A DNA stretch of 64,000 bases, taken from assembly GCF_050410775.1 (NCBI RefSeq), contig NZ_CP191229.1; one strand, 5' to 3'. How positions within the stretch are numbered: position 1 is the stretch's first letter; each line of letters starts with the position of its first letter. The DNA is from Erwinia sp050410775. GTDB lineage: Bacteria > Pseudomonadota > Gammaproteobacteria > Enterobacterales > Enterobacteriaceae. Below are positions 34,995 through 43,378 of the stretch, piece by piece. The position numbers and the translations under genes were made by a program. The notes under the pieces were generated by a model that had not been told where the DNA came from, searched no databases, and saw only the letters and a program-made list of their open reading frames with translations.

Positions 34995-35074
34995 TTCTTA
35001 GCCCCCCAAATAGCTGAGCTTGAGACATAGCTTGATACTTCAAGAGAGGGTTGCTGAATGTTGAATGATTAAAC

Positions 35075-35098
35075 GTCCGCTTCTGGCACAAAGCGGAC
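35075..35098 (+). repeat. GTCCGC/GCGGAC-type repeat, copy 4
   Basis: A 24-nt interrupted palindrome: GTCCGCTT, CTGGCACA, AAGCGGAC. It is the cleanest left-half copy, downstream of the MFS gene. Confidence 0.75.
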
Positions 35099-35159
35099 GA
35101 TCAATTCAGGTCTTACGCTATTCAACAAACACATCACATCCACCATGTGCCATTACAAT

Positions 35160-35351
35160 CTACTTCTTAACTTCAACTCCCAGCCGCTCCAACTCTTTTC
35201 GTCCAAGCGTCTTCAACCAGTTCCCAAGACTCATACCCGCCGCTTTCGCTGCAACTTCAAACTGTGCTTTCAGCTCAGGTGCGATCCGGATCTGAAATGT
35301 TGGAGATTTACCGGATTTAGACTGTTTTACGTCACGCTTGACCGTTGACAT
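35160..35351 (-). CDS. Small ribbon-helix-helix (Arc/CopG-like) protein
   Basis: A 63-residue protein. After a Lys/Ser-rich N-terminus, TFQIRIAPELKAQFEVAAKA and AGMSLGNWLKTLGRKELE form the beta strand and two helices expected of a ribbon-helix-helix DNA-binding domain. I chose ATG 35351; a GTG at 35363 is possible. It is divergent from the 176-residue gene across 130 bp with repeated GGTA/TACC half-sites, so autoregulation of both genes is plausible. It could be an antitoxin or a simple repressor. Confidence 0.7.
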   Translation of the reverse strand: MSTVKRDVKQSKSGKSPTFQIRIAPELKAQFEVAAKAAGMSLGNWLKTLGRKELERLGVEVKK

Positions 35352-35384
35352 GTATGGACCCACAGGATTATCGTTGAACGGTTA

Positions 35385-35443
35385 GGTACGTACCCACATA
35401 AAGGTTTACCTGATAATCGCCCCCGAAAGGTATTGCGAGTACC
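35385..35443. promoter_or_regulatory. Cluster of GGTA...TACC half-site pairs
   Basis: Three inverted pairs lie in the divergent control region: GGTACGTACC (35385-35394, perfect), AGGTTTACCT (35402-35411), and GGTATTGCGAGTACC (35429-35443). These are candidate operators for the ribbon-helix-helix protein; binding is inference. Confidence 0.45.
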
Positions 35444-35481
35444 AGACGAGGGCTAACCAAAACGTTAAAGGAGTTAACGCA

Positions 35482-36012
35482 ATGGCTGTTTCCGATAGTA
35501 CCACAACCCCCTGTCATGAAATCATCTGTCCGGTGCCAGAATGTGAGCCATCTTTCGACACGCTTCTGAAAATTCCTCTTGGCACGACGATGGATCTCTT
35601 CCAGATGCTCGACTGCTGCCAGAACCTTGTCGATGCGCTTATTGATACCAGTGATAACCACAGCCGCATGGCGCTTTGCGGCAGATTGTACGCTGCGCTG
35701 GAGGTATTAGAGGTTGTGCTGAAGGCTCCGCTGCCCGCCGGTCTGATTGAACGCTTAACGGCAGAGGGAACGAAAGAAGAGGGTTATCACTGCCCGCTCT
35801 TAGCAGACTCTGAAACCCTGCGGGAATATTGCGCGGCGTTAACCCTGCTGTTATTGCAGCGTCAGCGGTCGCCAGAGCAGGAAGAGCAGATAACCGGTTT
35901 GCTGTATGAGCTGATCGGCGTACTGGCTGAGGATTTAAAAGCACCGCGATTTGTCCGCACCGCAGACGGGCTGGTGATGACTGGCGCTGTCAGGCCGTCG
36001 GAAATGCATTAA
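35482..36012 (+). CDS. Protein of unknown function (176 aa), divergent partner of RHH gene
   Basis: I do not recognise it. It is an acidic soluble protein of 176 residues, predicted mostly helical from about 40 to 160. It has Cys residues near the N-terminus (PCHEIICPVPEC) that could bind a metal, then CCQNLVDALID. There is no membrane segment. AAAGGAG lies 9 bases before the ATG, a strong ribosome site. Its placement opposite a ribbon-helix-helix gene suggests a two-gene module. Confidence 0.7.
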   Translation: MAVSDSTTTPCHEIICPVPECEPSFDTLLKIPLGTTMDLFQMLDCCQNLVDALIDTSDNHSRMALCGRLYAALEVLEVVLKAPLPAGLIERLTAEGTKEEGYHCPLLADSETLREYCAALTLLLLQRQRSPEQEEQITGLLYELIGVLAEDLKAPRFVRTADGLVMTGAVRPSEMH

Positions 36013-36022
36013 CAGAGAGCAG

Positions 36023-36047
36023 GGCGGATAAGTTCGCTTAATCCGCC
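36023..36047 (+). terminator. Hairpin after the 176-aa gene
   Basis: GGCGGATAAG pairs with CTTAATCCGCC with one bulged A. It lies 11 bases after the stop; the U-tract is weak. Confidence 0.45.
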
Positions 36048-36103
36048 TTCAAACAAATCAAAAATATGTTCAGTAAACTGCGTCATGGTTCGCATAAGGG
36101 AAC

Positions 36104-36247
36104 ATGAGCAGGCTGTCGCGTCTGGGCGGGGTGCCGGAACAGCAGGTGCCAGGGCTGGTGAGAGGCAAACAGAGGCGCTCTTTTTTAAGCAAAGAAAGGG
36201 AAGTCCTGTTCGTTGCAGACGGTGAACGCGTCTGTCCGGCTATATGA
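36104..36247 (+). CDS. Candidate small ORF (47 aa)
   Basis: ATG 36104 has AAGGGA 2-7 bases upstream and encodes a basic 47-residue peptide (MSRLSRLGGVPEQQVPGL...). It overlaps, through ATGA, the end of a 13-codon ORF beginning at ATG 36065, an arrangement like a leader peptide or coupled pair. Nothing is recognised; it could be chance. Confidence 0.25.
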   Translation: MSRLSRLGGVPEQQVPGLVRGKQRRSFLSKEREVLFVADGERVCPAI

Positions 36248-36304
36248 GTAAAGCTCACAGCATAGCCTTCAGGAGCCTTCCTGCTGAAAGCTCCCCAGAA
36301 CCCT

Positions 36305-38203
36305 TCAGGAAGTCAGCATCGCTTCCAGCGTTTCCTGAGCATCCAGCCACTCCATTTCGCACTCCTCCAGACTGGATTTCGCCTCCGCCTGCTGTTTCAG
36401 TGCTGCGGTAAGGTCGGCCTTGCGGCTCTGCTCATAGAGGGTGGCGTCAGCCAGTTTCGCTTCCGCCTCTGCCAGCTGCGCGTTCAGCTTCTCCATCTGT
36501 TTTTCGAGTTTTTCGATCTGCTTACGCAGCGGCTGGGTCTGGGTGCGCAGTTCGGCATCGCGACGTTTCTGGTCTTTACGCGCCTGGGCGCTGTTCCCGT
36601 TATCCGGCTTCGGCTCGCTGTCGGTAACCTGCTTTTGCCCGTCGCTGAGCCACTGCTGATAGTCCTCCAGATCGCCATCAAAAGCCTCTACCTTGCCATC
36701 ATGCACCAGATAGAGATCGTCGGTCGTGGATCGCAGAAGATGGCGATCGTGCGAGACAACCACTAAAGCGCCTTCGAAATCGATCAGCGCTTCGGTCAGC
36801 GCCTGGCGCATATCCAGATCCAGATGGTTTGTCGGTTCATCAAGCAGGAGCAGGTTAGGGCGCTGCCAGACGATTAACGCCAGCACCAGACGCGCTTTCT
36901 CACCGCCCGAGAAGCGTTCGGTAATCTCAGTCACTTTGTCGCCCTGAAAACCAAAACCGCCCAGATAGTCACGCAGCTGCTGCTCAAGGACCTTCGGCGC
37001 CAGGCGCACGAGATGCTGTAACGGAGACTCATCCGCTCGCAGAAACTCCAGCTGATGCTGGGCGAAATAACCGAGCTTAATGTCTTTGGCCAGCCCGATG
37101 TCACCCCGGAGCGGCGCCAGCTCGCCCGCGAGCAGCTTAATCAGCGTCGATTTCCCGGCGCCGTTGCGCCCCAGCAGGCCGATGCGTGAACCGGGCACCA
37201 GGTTCAGCTTGATGGAGTCCAGAATGATGCGCTCGCCGTAGCCTGCGCTGACCTTTTCCATATTCAGCAGCGGATTAGGCAGGCTTTCCGGTGCGCGGAA
37301 GCTGAAGGTAAAGGGATTATCGACATGGGCGGGCGCAATCAGCTCCATCCGCTCAAGCATCTTAATCCGGCTTTGTGCCTGTTTGGCCTTGCTGGCCTTC
37401 GCCTTAAAGCGATCGATAAAGCTTTGCAGGTGAGCGACTTTTTGCTGTTGATTCTCAAACATCGACTGCTGCTGCGACAGCTTGGTGGCGCGCTGAATTT
37501 CAAACGAGCTGTAGTTACCGGTGTACTCAAAAATCGTCTGCTGCTCGATATGTAAGATCTTATCCACCACCGGATCCAGAAAGTCCCGATCGTGAGAAAT
37601 CAGGATCAAGGTGCCCTGATAGCTCTTCAACCAGCGCTCCAGCCAGATCACCGCATCGAGATCCAGGTGGTTAGTCGGTTCATCAAGCAACAGCAGGTCA
37701 GAGCGGCAAATCAGCGCCTGGGCCAGGTTAAGGCGCATCCGCCAGCCGCCCGAAAAGTCGCTGACCGGGCGCTGAAGCTGATCCTGGGAAAAGCCCAGGC
37801 CGTTAAGCAGGCTCGCCGCGCGGGACTGCATGGTCCAGGCCTGAATCGCGTCCAGCTTGCCGTGAAGGATGGCGATCGCGTTGCCGTCGTCAGCCTCGTT
37901 AGCCCGCGCCAGATCCGATTCCAGCTGGCGAAACTCACGATCGCCGTCGATAACGTATTCAATGGCCGGCACAACAAGCGCTGGCGTTTCCTGGTTCACC
38001 CAGGCCAGCGACCAGTTGCCGGGATAGCTAAAGCTGCCCGCATCGGCGCTTATCTCGTTCTTAAGCAGCGACAGCAGCGTGGACTTGCCGCAGCCGTTTT
38101 TCCCCACCAGGCCGACTTTCTGGCCGGGATTGATAGTGGCGGTGGCATTATCCAGCAGTACGCGGACACCGCGTCGAATTTGTAACGAGGAGAAGACAAT
38201 CAT
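36305..38203 (-). CDS. yheS: ABC-F family ATPase YheS
   Basis: A soluble ABC-F protein of 632 residues (E. coli about 637), of the ribosome-associated translation factor type. Two ATPase domains carry Walker A GKNGCGKST (about 34-42) and GRNGAGKST (about 345), signatures FSGGWRMR and FSGGEKARL, and Walker B LLLDEPTNHLDLD twice. A charged coiled coil fills about 535-625. There are no membrane segments. Confidence 0.95.
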   Translation of the reverse strand: MIVFSSLQIRRGVRVLLDNATATINPGQKVGLVGKNGCGKSTLLSLLKNEISADAGSFSYPGNWSLAWVNQETPALVVPAIEYVIDGDREFRQLESDLARANEADDGNAIAILHGKLDAIQAWTMQSRAASLLNGLGFSQDQLQRPVSDFSGGWRMRLNLAQALICRSDLLLLDEPTNHLDLDAVIWLERWLKSYQGTLILISHDRDFLDPVVDKILHIEQQTIFEYTGNYSSFEIQRATKLSQQQSMFENQQQKVAHLQSFIDRFKAKASKAKQAQSRIKMLERMELIAPAHVDNPFTFSFRAPESLPNPLLNMEKVSAGYGERIILDSIKLNLVPGSRIGLLGRNGAGKSTLIKLLAGELAPLRGDIGLAKDIKLGYFAQHQLEFLRADESPLQHLVRLAPKVLEQQLRDYLGGFGFQGDKVTEITERFSGGEKARLVLALIVWQRPNLLLLDEPTNHLDLDMRQALTEALIDFEGALVVVSHDRHLLRSTTDDLYLVHDGKVEAFDGDLEDYQQWLSDGQKQVTDSEPKPDNGNSAQARKDQKRRDAELRTQTQPLRKQIEKLEKQMEKLNAQLAEAEAKLADATLYEQSRKADLTAALKQQAEAKSSLEECEMEWLDAQETLEAMLTS

Positions 38204-38322
38204 AAGCGCCGTTATAGAAGAATATGTTAAATTAAACGTTCAATTTCGTATTCGGGATCCAGGATTCCGTTACGTCGGGCATGGTAGCGGAAATTCCCCG
38301 CCGTGACGACGATTTGGAGGGG

Positions 38323-38877
38323 ATGATGTTGCAGCCACCCAAAGTTTTGCTGCTTTACGCTCATCCGGAATCACAAGACTCGATTGCGAATCGCGTTTTG
38401 CTACAGCCGGCCTGGGAACTGCCTCACGTAACGGTGCACGACCTTTACGCGCATTATCCCGATTTTTTTATTGATATTTACTACGAACAGCAGCTGCTTC
38501 GTGAGCATGACATCATCATTTTCCAGCACCCGCTTTATACCTATAGCTGCCCCTCGCTGCTGAAAGAGTGGCTGGATCGCGTGCTGTCTCGCGGATTTGC
38601 CAGCGGCCCTGGCGGCAACATGCTGGAAGGTAAATACTGGCGCAGCGTTATCACTACCGGTGAGCCTGAGGCGGCCTATCACCAGGAAGGGCTGAACCGC
38701 TATCCGATGTCAGACATCATGCGGCCGTTTGAACTGACCGCGCAGATGTGCCGGATGCACTGGCTGACGCCAATGATCGTTTACTGGGCGCGACGCCAGA
38801 CGCCAGACGAAATGAAAAAATTTGCACAGGCTTACGGCGACTGGCTCGCGTCGCCTTTGCCCAATGGAGGCATCTGA
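38323..38877 (+). CDS. kefG: Glutathione-regulated K+ efflux ancillary protein KefG
   Basis: A 184-residue flavodoxin-like quinone oxidoreductase-fold protein needed for full KefB activity. The sequence (VLLLYAHPESQDSIANRVLL, FQHPLYTYSCPSLLKEWLD, SRGFASGPGGN) is close to E. coli. ATG 38323 follows GGAGGGG; the frame back to 38281 is an extension without family support. It abuts kefB with no gap. Confidence 0.95.
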   Translation: MMLQPPKVLLLYAHPESQDSIANRVLLQPAWELPHVTVHDLYAHYPDFFIDIYYEQQLLREHDIIIFQHPLYTYSCPSLLKEWLDRVLSRGFASGPGGNMLEGKYWRSVITTGEPEAAYHQEGLNRYPMSDIMRPFELTAQMCRMHWLTPMIVYWARRQTPDEMKKFAQAYGDWLASPLPNGGI

Positions 38878-40683
38878 ATGGAAGGGCAAACCCTCCTGAC
38901 CGCGGGCGTGGTCTATCTTTTTGCCGCCGTGATTGCGGTTCCCATTGCCGCCCGGCTCGGCATTGGCGCCGTGCTGGGCTATCTGCTGGCCGGGATCGCC
39001 ATCGGTCCCTGGGGCCTGGGCTTTATCAGCGATGTAGATGAGATCCTTCATTTTTCTGAGCTGGGCGTCGTCTTCCTGATGTTCATTATCGGGCTGGAGC
39101 TGAAGCCCTCGAAGCTCTGGGCGCTGCGGCGTTCCATCTTCGGCGTCGGCGCTGCGCAGGTTTTCTTCAGCGCCGCCATTCTGGGCGCGCTGCTCTGGCT
39201 GACGGACTTCTCCTGGCAGGCTGCCGTTATTGGCGGGATCGGGCTGGCCATGTCCTCAACCGCCATGGCGCTACAGCTGATGCGTGATAAAGGAATGAAC
39301 CGCAACGAGTCAGGCCAACTGGGCTTTTCCGTCCTTTTATTCCAGGATTTGGCGGTGATCCCGGCGCTGGCGCTGGTGCCTCTGCTGGGAGGAAATGACA
39401 GCGGTCATACCGACTGGATGAAGCTCGGCATGAAGGTGCTGGCCTTCGCCGGCATGCTGATCGGCGGCCGTTATCTGCTGCGTCCGATGTTCCGTTTTAT
39501 TGCCGCTTCCGGCGTACGTGAGGTCTTTACGGCGGCGGCGCTACTGCTGGTGCTTGGCTCTGCACTCTTTATGGATGCGCTGGGGTTATCGATGGCGCTC
39601 GGAACCTTTATCGCCGGTATTCTGCTGGCGGAGAGTGAGTATCGCCATGAGCTTGAAATCGCGATCGATCCCTTTAAGGGGCTGTTGCTCGGCCTGTTCT
39701 TTATTTCGGTAGGCATGGCGCTGAATCTGGGCGTGCTTTACACCCATATTCTGGCCATTCTGCTTGGCGTGGTGACGCTGGTGGCGGTGAAAGCGGGCGT
39801 ACTTTATCTGCTTTCTCGTATTTACGGAATGCGAAGTTCAGAACGGCTTCAGTTTTCCGGCGTGCTGAGCCAGGGAGGCGAATTTGCCTTTGTGCTGTTT
39901 TCAGCGGCGTCTTCAGCCAGACTGTTTAGTGGTGACCAGATGCCGCTGCTGCTGGTGACGGTCACGCTCTCAATGATGACGACGCCGCTGTTGATGCAGG
40001 GTATCGATAAGATCCTTGCGCGGCGCTTTAACGAGGTGGATGACAGCGCGGAAAAGCCCTTCGTCGCTGACGATAAACCTCAGGTTATTGTGGTTGGTTT
40101 TGGCCGCTTTGGTCAGGTCGTGGCGCGCTTACTGATGGCGAACGAGAAAAGGATAACCGTACTGGAGCGTGATATCAGTGCGGTCAGTTTAATGCGTAAA
40201 TACGGTTACAAAGTATACTATGGGGATGCGAAAGAGCTTGAGCTGCTGCGGGCAGCGGGTGCGGAAACGGCGCAGTCCATCGTCATAACCTGTAATGGCC
40301 CGGAAGACTCAATGGAGATTGTTCAGCTCTGTCAGCACCATTTTCCCCATCTGGAAATTCTGGCGCGGGCAAGAGGGCGCGTTGAGGCCCATGAGCTGAT
40401 TCAGGCTGGCGTGACGCAGTTCTCGCGTGAAACCTTTTCCAGTGCGCTGGAACTGGGACGCAAGAGCCTGATTTCCCTTGGTATGCATCCGCATCAGGCC
40501 TTCAGGGCGCAGCAGCACTTTCGCCGTCTGGATATGCGAATGCTGCGTGAGCTGATGCCGAACCATGCGGACAGCCAGCAGATTTCCCGCGTGAAAGAAG
40601 CGCGTCGCGAGCTGGAAGATATCTTCCAGGCTGAAATGCAGCACGAAAAACGCCAGTTTGACGGCTGGGACGGATTTGAATAG
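38878..40683 (+). CDS. kefB: Glutathione-regulated K+/H+ antiporter KefB
   Basis: A 601-residue inner-membrane efflux system, the same length as E. coli, gated by glutathione adducts to protect against electrophiles. An N-terminal cation/proton antiporter domain of about 12-13 hydrophobic segments (to about 380) is followed by the cytosolic RCK domain with the nucleotide-binding VVGFGRFGQVVARLL near 402-416. It starts right after the kefG stop (TGA-ATG). Confidence 0.96.
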   Translation: MEGQTLLTAGVVYLFAAVIAVPIAARLGIGAVLGYLLAGIAIGPWGLGFISDVDEILHFSELGVVFLMFIIGLELKPSKLWALRRSIFGVGAAQVFFSAAILGALLWLTDFSWQAAVIGGIGLAMSSTAMALQLMRDKGMNRNESGQLGFSVLLFQDLAVIPALALVPLLGGNDSGHTDWMKLGMKVLAFAGMLIGGRYLLRPMFRFIAASGVREVFTAAALLLVLGSALFMDALGLSMALGTFIAGILLAESEYRHELEIAIDPFKGLLLGLFFISVGMALNLGVLYTHILAILLGVVTLVAVKAGVLYLLSRIYGMRSSERLQFSGVLSQGGEFAFVLFSAASSARLFSGDQMPLLLVTVTLSMMTTPLLMQGIDKILARRFNEVDDSAEKPFVADDKPQVIVVGFGRFGQVVARLLMANEKRITVLERDISAVSLMRKYGYKVYYGDAKELELLRAAGAETAQSIVITCNGPEDSMEIVQLCQHHFPHLEILARARGRVEAHELIQAGVTQFSRETFSSALELGRKSLISLGMHPHQAFRAQQHFRRLDMRMLRELMPNHADSQQISRVKEARRELEDIFQAEMQHEKRQFDGWDGFE

Positions 40684-40691
40684 GAGCCCGT

Positions 40692-40886
40692 ATGCGTAAA
40701 CGTTTTATTGCCGGTGCGACCTGCCCGAAGTGTCAGGCGAAAGATACACTGGCCCTCTGGCAGGAAAATAATGTTGATGTGGTAGAATGCGTGAAATGCG
40801 GCCATCAGATGCGCGAAGCGGATAAGCAGGTTCGTGAGCAGGTTCGCACAAACGAGCAAGTGATAGGAATTTTTCATCCCGAGTAG
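40692..40886 (+). CDS. yheV: Zinc-ribbon protein YheV
   Basis: A 64-residue protein with two Cys pairs, CPKC near the start and CVKC about 24 residues later, forming a probable zinc ribbon; E. coli YheV is of similar size. Function is not established. It starts 8 bases after kefB in the kefG-kefB-yheV unit. Confidence 0.92.
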   Translation: MRKRFIAGATCPKCQAKDTLALWQENNVDVVECVKCGHQMREADKQVREQVRTNEQVIGIFHPE

Positions 40887-41025
40887 CGTTATGGCTCAGC
40901 TTTTTTTAAGCTGTATCCTGCAATGGCGTTGAAATTCGTTACACTAGGCGCAATTAAGAGTTTTACAGGTTGGCTAGAGGCCAACAACTACAGGGCTCAA
41001 GGCTCTCAAACGGTTAGGAGTAATC

Positions 41026-41574
41026 ATGAAAGTAGCAAAAGACCTGGTGGTCAGCCTGGCATACCAGGTACGTACAGAAGACGGTGTGTTGGTTGACGAG
41101 TCTCCGGTGAGCGCACCGTTGGACTATCTGCACGGTCATGGTTCCCTGATTTCCGGCCTGGAAAAAGCGCTGGAAAGCCATGAGGCTGGCGATAAGTTTG
41201 AAGTGCATATTGCCGCGAACGAAGCCTATGGCCAGTATGATGACAATCTGGTTCAGCGTGTCCCGAAAGATGTTTTCATGGGCGTTGATGAGTTGCAGGT
41301 CGGCATGCGCTTCCTGGCGGAAACCGATCAGGGTCCCGTGCCGGTTGAAATCACCGAAGTAGAAGATGAGCACGTTGTGGTTGACGGTAACCATATGCTG
41401 GCGGGTCAGGATCTGAACTTCAACGTTGAAGTGGTTGCCATCCGTGAAGCAACCGAAGAAGAACTGGCGCATGGTCACGTTCATGGTGAGAACGACCATC
41501 ATCATGACCACGATCACGACCATGACCACGGTAAAGGTGGTTGCGGTACCGGCGGCTGCGGCTGCAGTCACTAA
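41026..41574 (+). CDS. slyD: FKBP-type prolyl isomerase/metallochaperone SlyD
   Basis: Cytosolic FKBP with an inserted chaperone flap and a metal-binding tail; it delivers nickel to hydrogenases. It has 182 residues (E. coli 196). The FKBP core is at about 1-69 and 130-150, with the insert in between. The C-terminal tail (about 149-182) is rich in His and Cys: HGHVHGENDHHHDHDHDHDH, then GGCGTGGCGCSH. GGTTAGGAG precedes the ATG. Confidence 0.96.
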   Translation: MKVAKDLVVSLAYQVRTEDGVLVDESPVSAPLDYLHGHGSLISGLEKALESHEAGDKFEVHIAANEAYGQYDDNLVQRVPKDVFMGVDELQVGMRFLAETDQGPVPVEITEVEDEHVVVDGNHMLAGQDLNFNVEVVAIREATEEELAHGHVHGENDHHHDHDHDHDHGKGGCGTGGCGCSH

Positions 41575-41600
41575 GCGTTTAGCACTAAACTAAACAAGAG

Positions 41601-41624
41601 GGCGGGTATTCACCCGCCTTTTTT
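41601..41624 (+). terminator. slyD terminator
   Basis: A 7-bp stem GGCGGGT / ACCCGCC with a 4-nt loop and TTTTTT. Confidence 0.85.
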
Positions 41625-41858
41625 ACTGGCTTCGCACCGACAACTCCTCGCCCCGCCAGCATTTTACCCTTCTTATCACAGCGCGGTTTTTGTAATGCCA
41701 GGCCACACGGTGATACCTCACTGATTAAATTCCGGCGCAAAAAAACCGGCTAATTTATGGTGGAACGCAGCTCCAGCCTGATGAAGCGTAGAGCAGGGCA
41801 GATCCTCCGGGGTGACCAGGTTGAACAGTGTCTGCATGCTTTTCTGGCTACTGGCGCA

Positions 41859-42077
41859 TTAATAATGCGGCGGTGGGATCTCTTCAGACTGCGAAGCGAT
41901 CATTGAAGGGGCTGCTGATTTTAATTTGTCAGTCAGCAAACGCATTTGCTCACGCAGACGCGCCATTTCAAGCTGATGATGAATCACCGTCTGGTTAAGC
42001 TCTTCGATGGTGTGATCCTGAAAAGCCAGCCGGCTTTCCAGCATCTCCAGCCGCTGTTCAAACAATGATTGTTGCAT
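41859..42077 (-). CDS. slyX: SlyX protein
   Basis: A 72-residue, largely coiled-coil protein of unknown function, the same length as E. coli SlyX and with its ending PPPHY. Heptad-like pattern: LEMLESRLAFQDHTIEELNQ. It lies opposite fkpA and convergent with slyD. Confidence 0.92.
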   Translation of the reverse strand: MQQSLFEQRLEMLESRLAFQDHTIEELNQTVIHHQLEMARLREQMRLLTDKLKSAAPSMIASQSEEIPPPHY

Positions 42078-42222
42078 ACGCTTTCCCCTTGTTACTTCAC
42101 GGGCCGTTATACTGGCCGAATTATCTGATTCTAACGAGAACAGGGTGGCTGAGACAGGGTTTTTGGCCTTATTTTCAGTAGGTGCCGTTGAAAAAGCCGC
42201 TCAGCGACTGCATGTCAGTTGT

Positions 42223-42250
42223 GAAACTTTCTTTCAGGTATGAGGTCGGA
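42223..42250 (+). promoter_or_regulatory. Candidate sigma-E promoter of fkpA
   Basis: GAAACTT and TCGGA are separated by 16 nt, close to the sigma-E pattern GGAACTT-N15/16-TCTGA. E. coli fkpA is a known sigma-E target. The start would be about 105 nt before the ATG. Confidence 0.45.
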
Positions 42251-42363
42251 AGTTAACTTAGTTTTCATTGCGAGATTGTGTAGTTTTCTCGCGCACAGTT
42301 ATAGTACTGGTTCAGATCAGTACACGATTCCCGAGGTGAGAGGCTTCGGTTTTGGAGAAATGG

Positions 42364-43176
42364 ATGAAATCACTGTTTAAAGTCACACTGTTAGCCACCA
42401 CCATGGCCTTAGCGCTTAACGCGCCGATGACGATGGCTGCCGAAACGACGGCGGCTCAACAGGCACCGAAGAATAGCGCGTTCAAAAATGATGACCAGCA
42501 GTCTGCTTATGCGCTGGGTGCATCTCTGGGCCGCTACATGGAAAACTCGCTGAAAGAACAGGAAAAACTGGGCATCGCGCTGGATAAAGATCAGCTGATC
42601 TCTGGCGTTCAGGACGCATTCGCCGGGAAAAGCAAGCTTTCCGATCAGGAAATCGAGCAGACCCTGCAGGCATTTGAAGCCCGCGTGAAAGGGGCCGCTC
42701 AGGCGAAAATGGAGAAAGATGCAAAAGAGAATACTGAAAAAGGTAACGCTTTTGCCGCCAAGTTCGCACAAGAGAAAGGCGTGAAGAAAACCGAATCTGG
42801 CCTGCTTTACAAAGTTGAGAAAGAAGGTAACGGTGCGACACCGAAAGACAGTGATACCGTGGTTGTAAACTACAAAGGCACGCTGATTGACGGTAACGAA
42901 TTCGATAACTCCTACACGCGCGGTGAGCCACTCTCTTTCCGCCTGGACGGCGTTATTCCGGGCTGGACTGAAGGCCTGAAGCACGTGAAAAAAGGCGGCA
43001 AGATCAAGCTGGTCATCCCACCGCAGCTGGCCTACGGTAAAAACGGCGTTCCTGGTATTCCGGCGAACTCCACGCTGGTGTTTGATGTTGAGCTGCTTGA
43101 TATCAAACCAGCCGCTAAAGCGGATGCAAATGCGGAGAAATCTGCACCGGCCGCTGAGGCAACCAAGGCACAGTAA
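42364..43176 (+). CDS. fkpA: Periplasmic FKBP-type prolyl isomerase/chaperone FkpA
   Basis: A 270-residue chaperone, as in E. coli. The signal peptide covers residues 1-25 (MKSLFKVTLLATTMALALNA...TMA), followed by an N-terminal helical dimerisation domain to about 115 and a C-terminal FKBP domain (VVVNYKGTLIDGNEFDNS, GVIPGWTEGLKHVKKGGK). I chose ATG 42364, preceded by GGAGAAATGG; an in-frame TTG upstream is not needed. Confidence 0.96.
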   Translation: MKSLFKVTLLATTMALALNAPMTMAAETTAAQQAPKNSAFKNDDQQSAYALGASLGRYMENSLKEQEKLGIALDKDQLISGVQDAFAGKSKLSDQEIEQTLQAFEARVKGAAQAKMEKDAKENTEKGNAFAAKFAQEKGVKKTESGLLYKVEKEGNGATPKDSDTVVVNYKGTLIDGNEFDNSYTRGEPLSFRLDGVIPGWTEGLKHVKKGGKIKLVIPPQLAYGKNGVPGIPANSTLVFDVELLDIKPAAKADANAEKSAPAAEATKAQ

Positions 43177-43184
43177 TGCCTTCC

Positions 43185-43219
43185 GCCGCCGCCTTTGTGC
43201 GGCGGCGCATCTTCCTTTT
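43185..43219 (+). terminator. fkpA terminator hairpin
   Basis: A perfect 8-bp stem GCCGCCGC / GCGGCGGC with a 6-nt loop, then a T-rich but broken tract. Confidence 0.55.
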
Positions 43220-43378
43220 ATCCCGCTTATTTCCCCTGCTTTTTCTGCGCTCCCCGGCATTTCATGACAAAGGTCAGGACAGGCGTTTCTGATATTTGAT
43301 AAACTCTCCCCACGCATTTTTTCAGTATGAGTCTGCCCTGGCGCCGAGCGACAGGCTCTTGTAAAGGGTGGTGTCTTA

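Noticed and set aside
36070..36258. 62-codon minus-strand frame before yheS
   Set aside because: No ribosome site or resemblance; it overlaps the more plausible plus-strand small ORF.
41014..41571. 185-codon antisense frame over slyD (Val/Met/Thr-rich)
   Set aside because: Shadow caused by the His/Asp repeat codons of the slyD tail.
41461..41574. Apparent low-complexity CATGAC repeats as a possible tandem DNA repeat
   Set aside because: They encode the normal His-rich metal-binding tail of SlyD.
41718..41837. 39-codon frame after slyX on the minus strand, in frame with the slyX stop (MQTLFNLVTPEDL...)
   Set aside because: It looks protein-like, but E. coli SlyX ends at the same PPPHY, there is no good ribosome site, and an open frame of this length is expected by chance.
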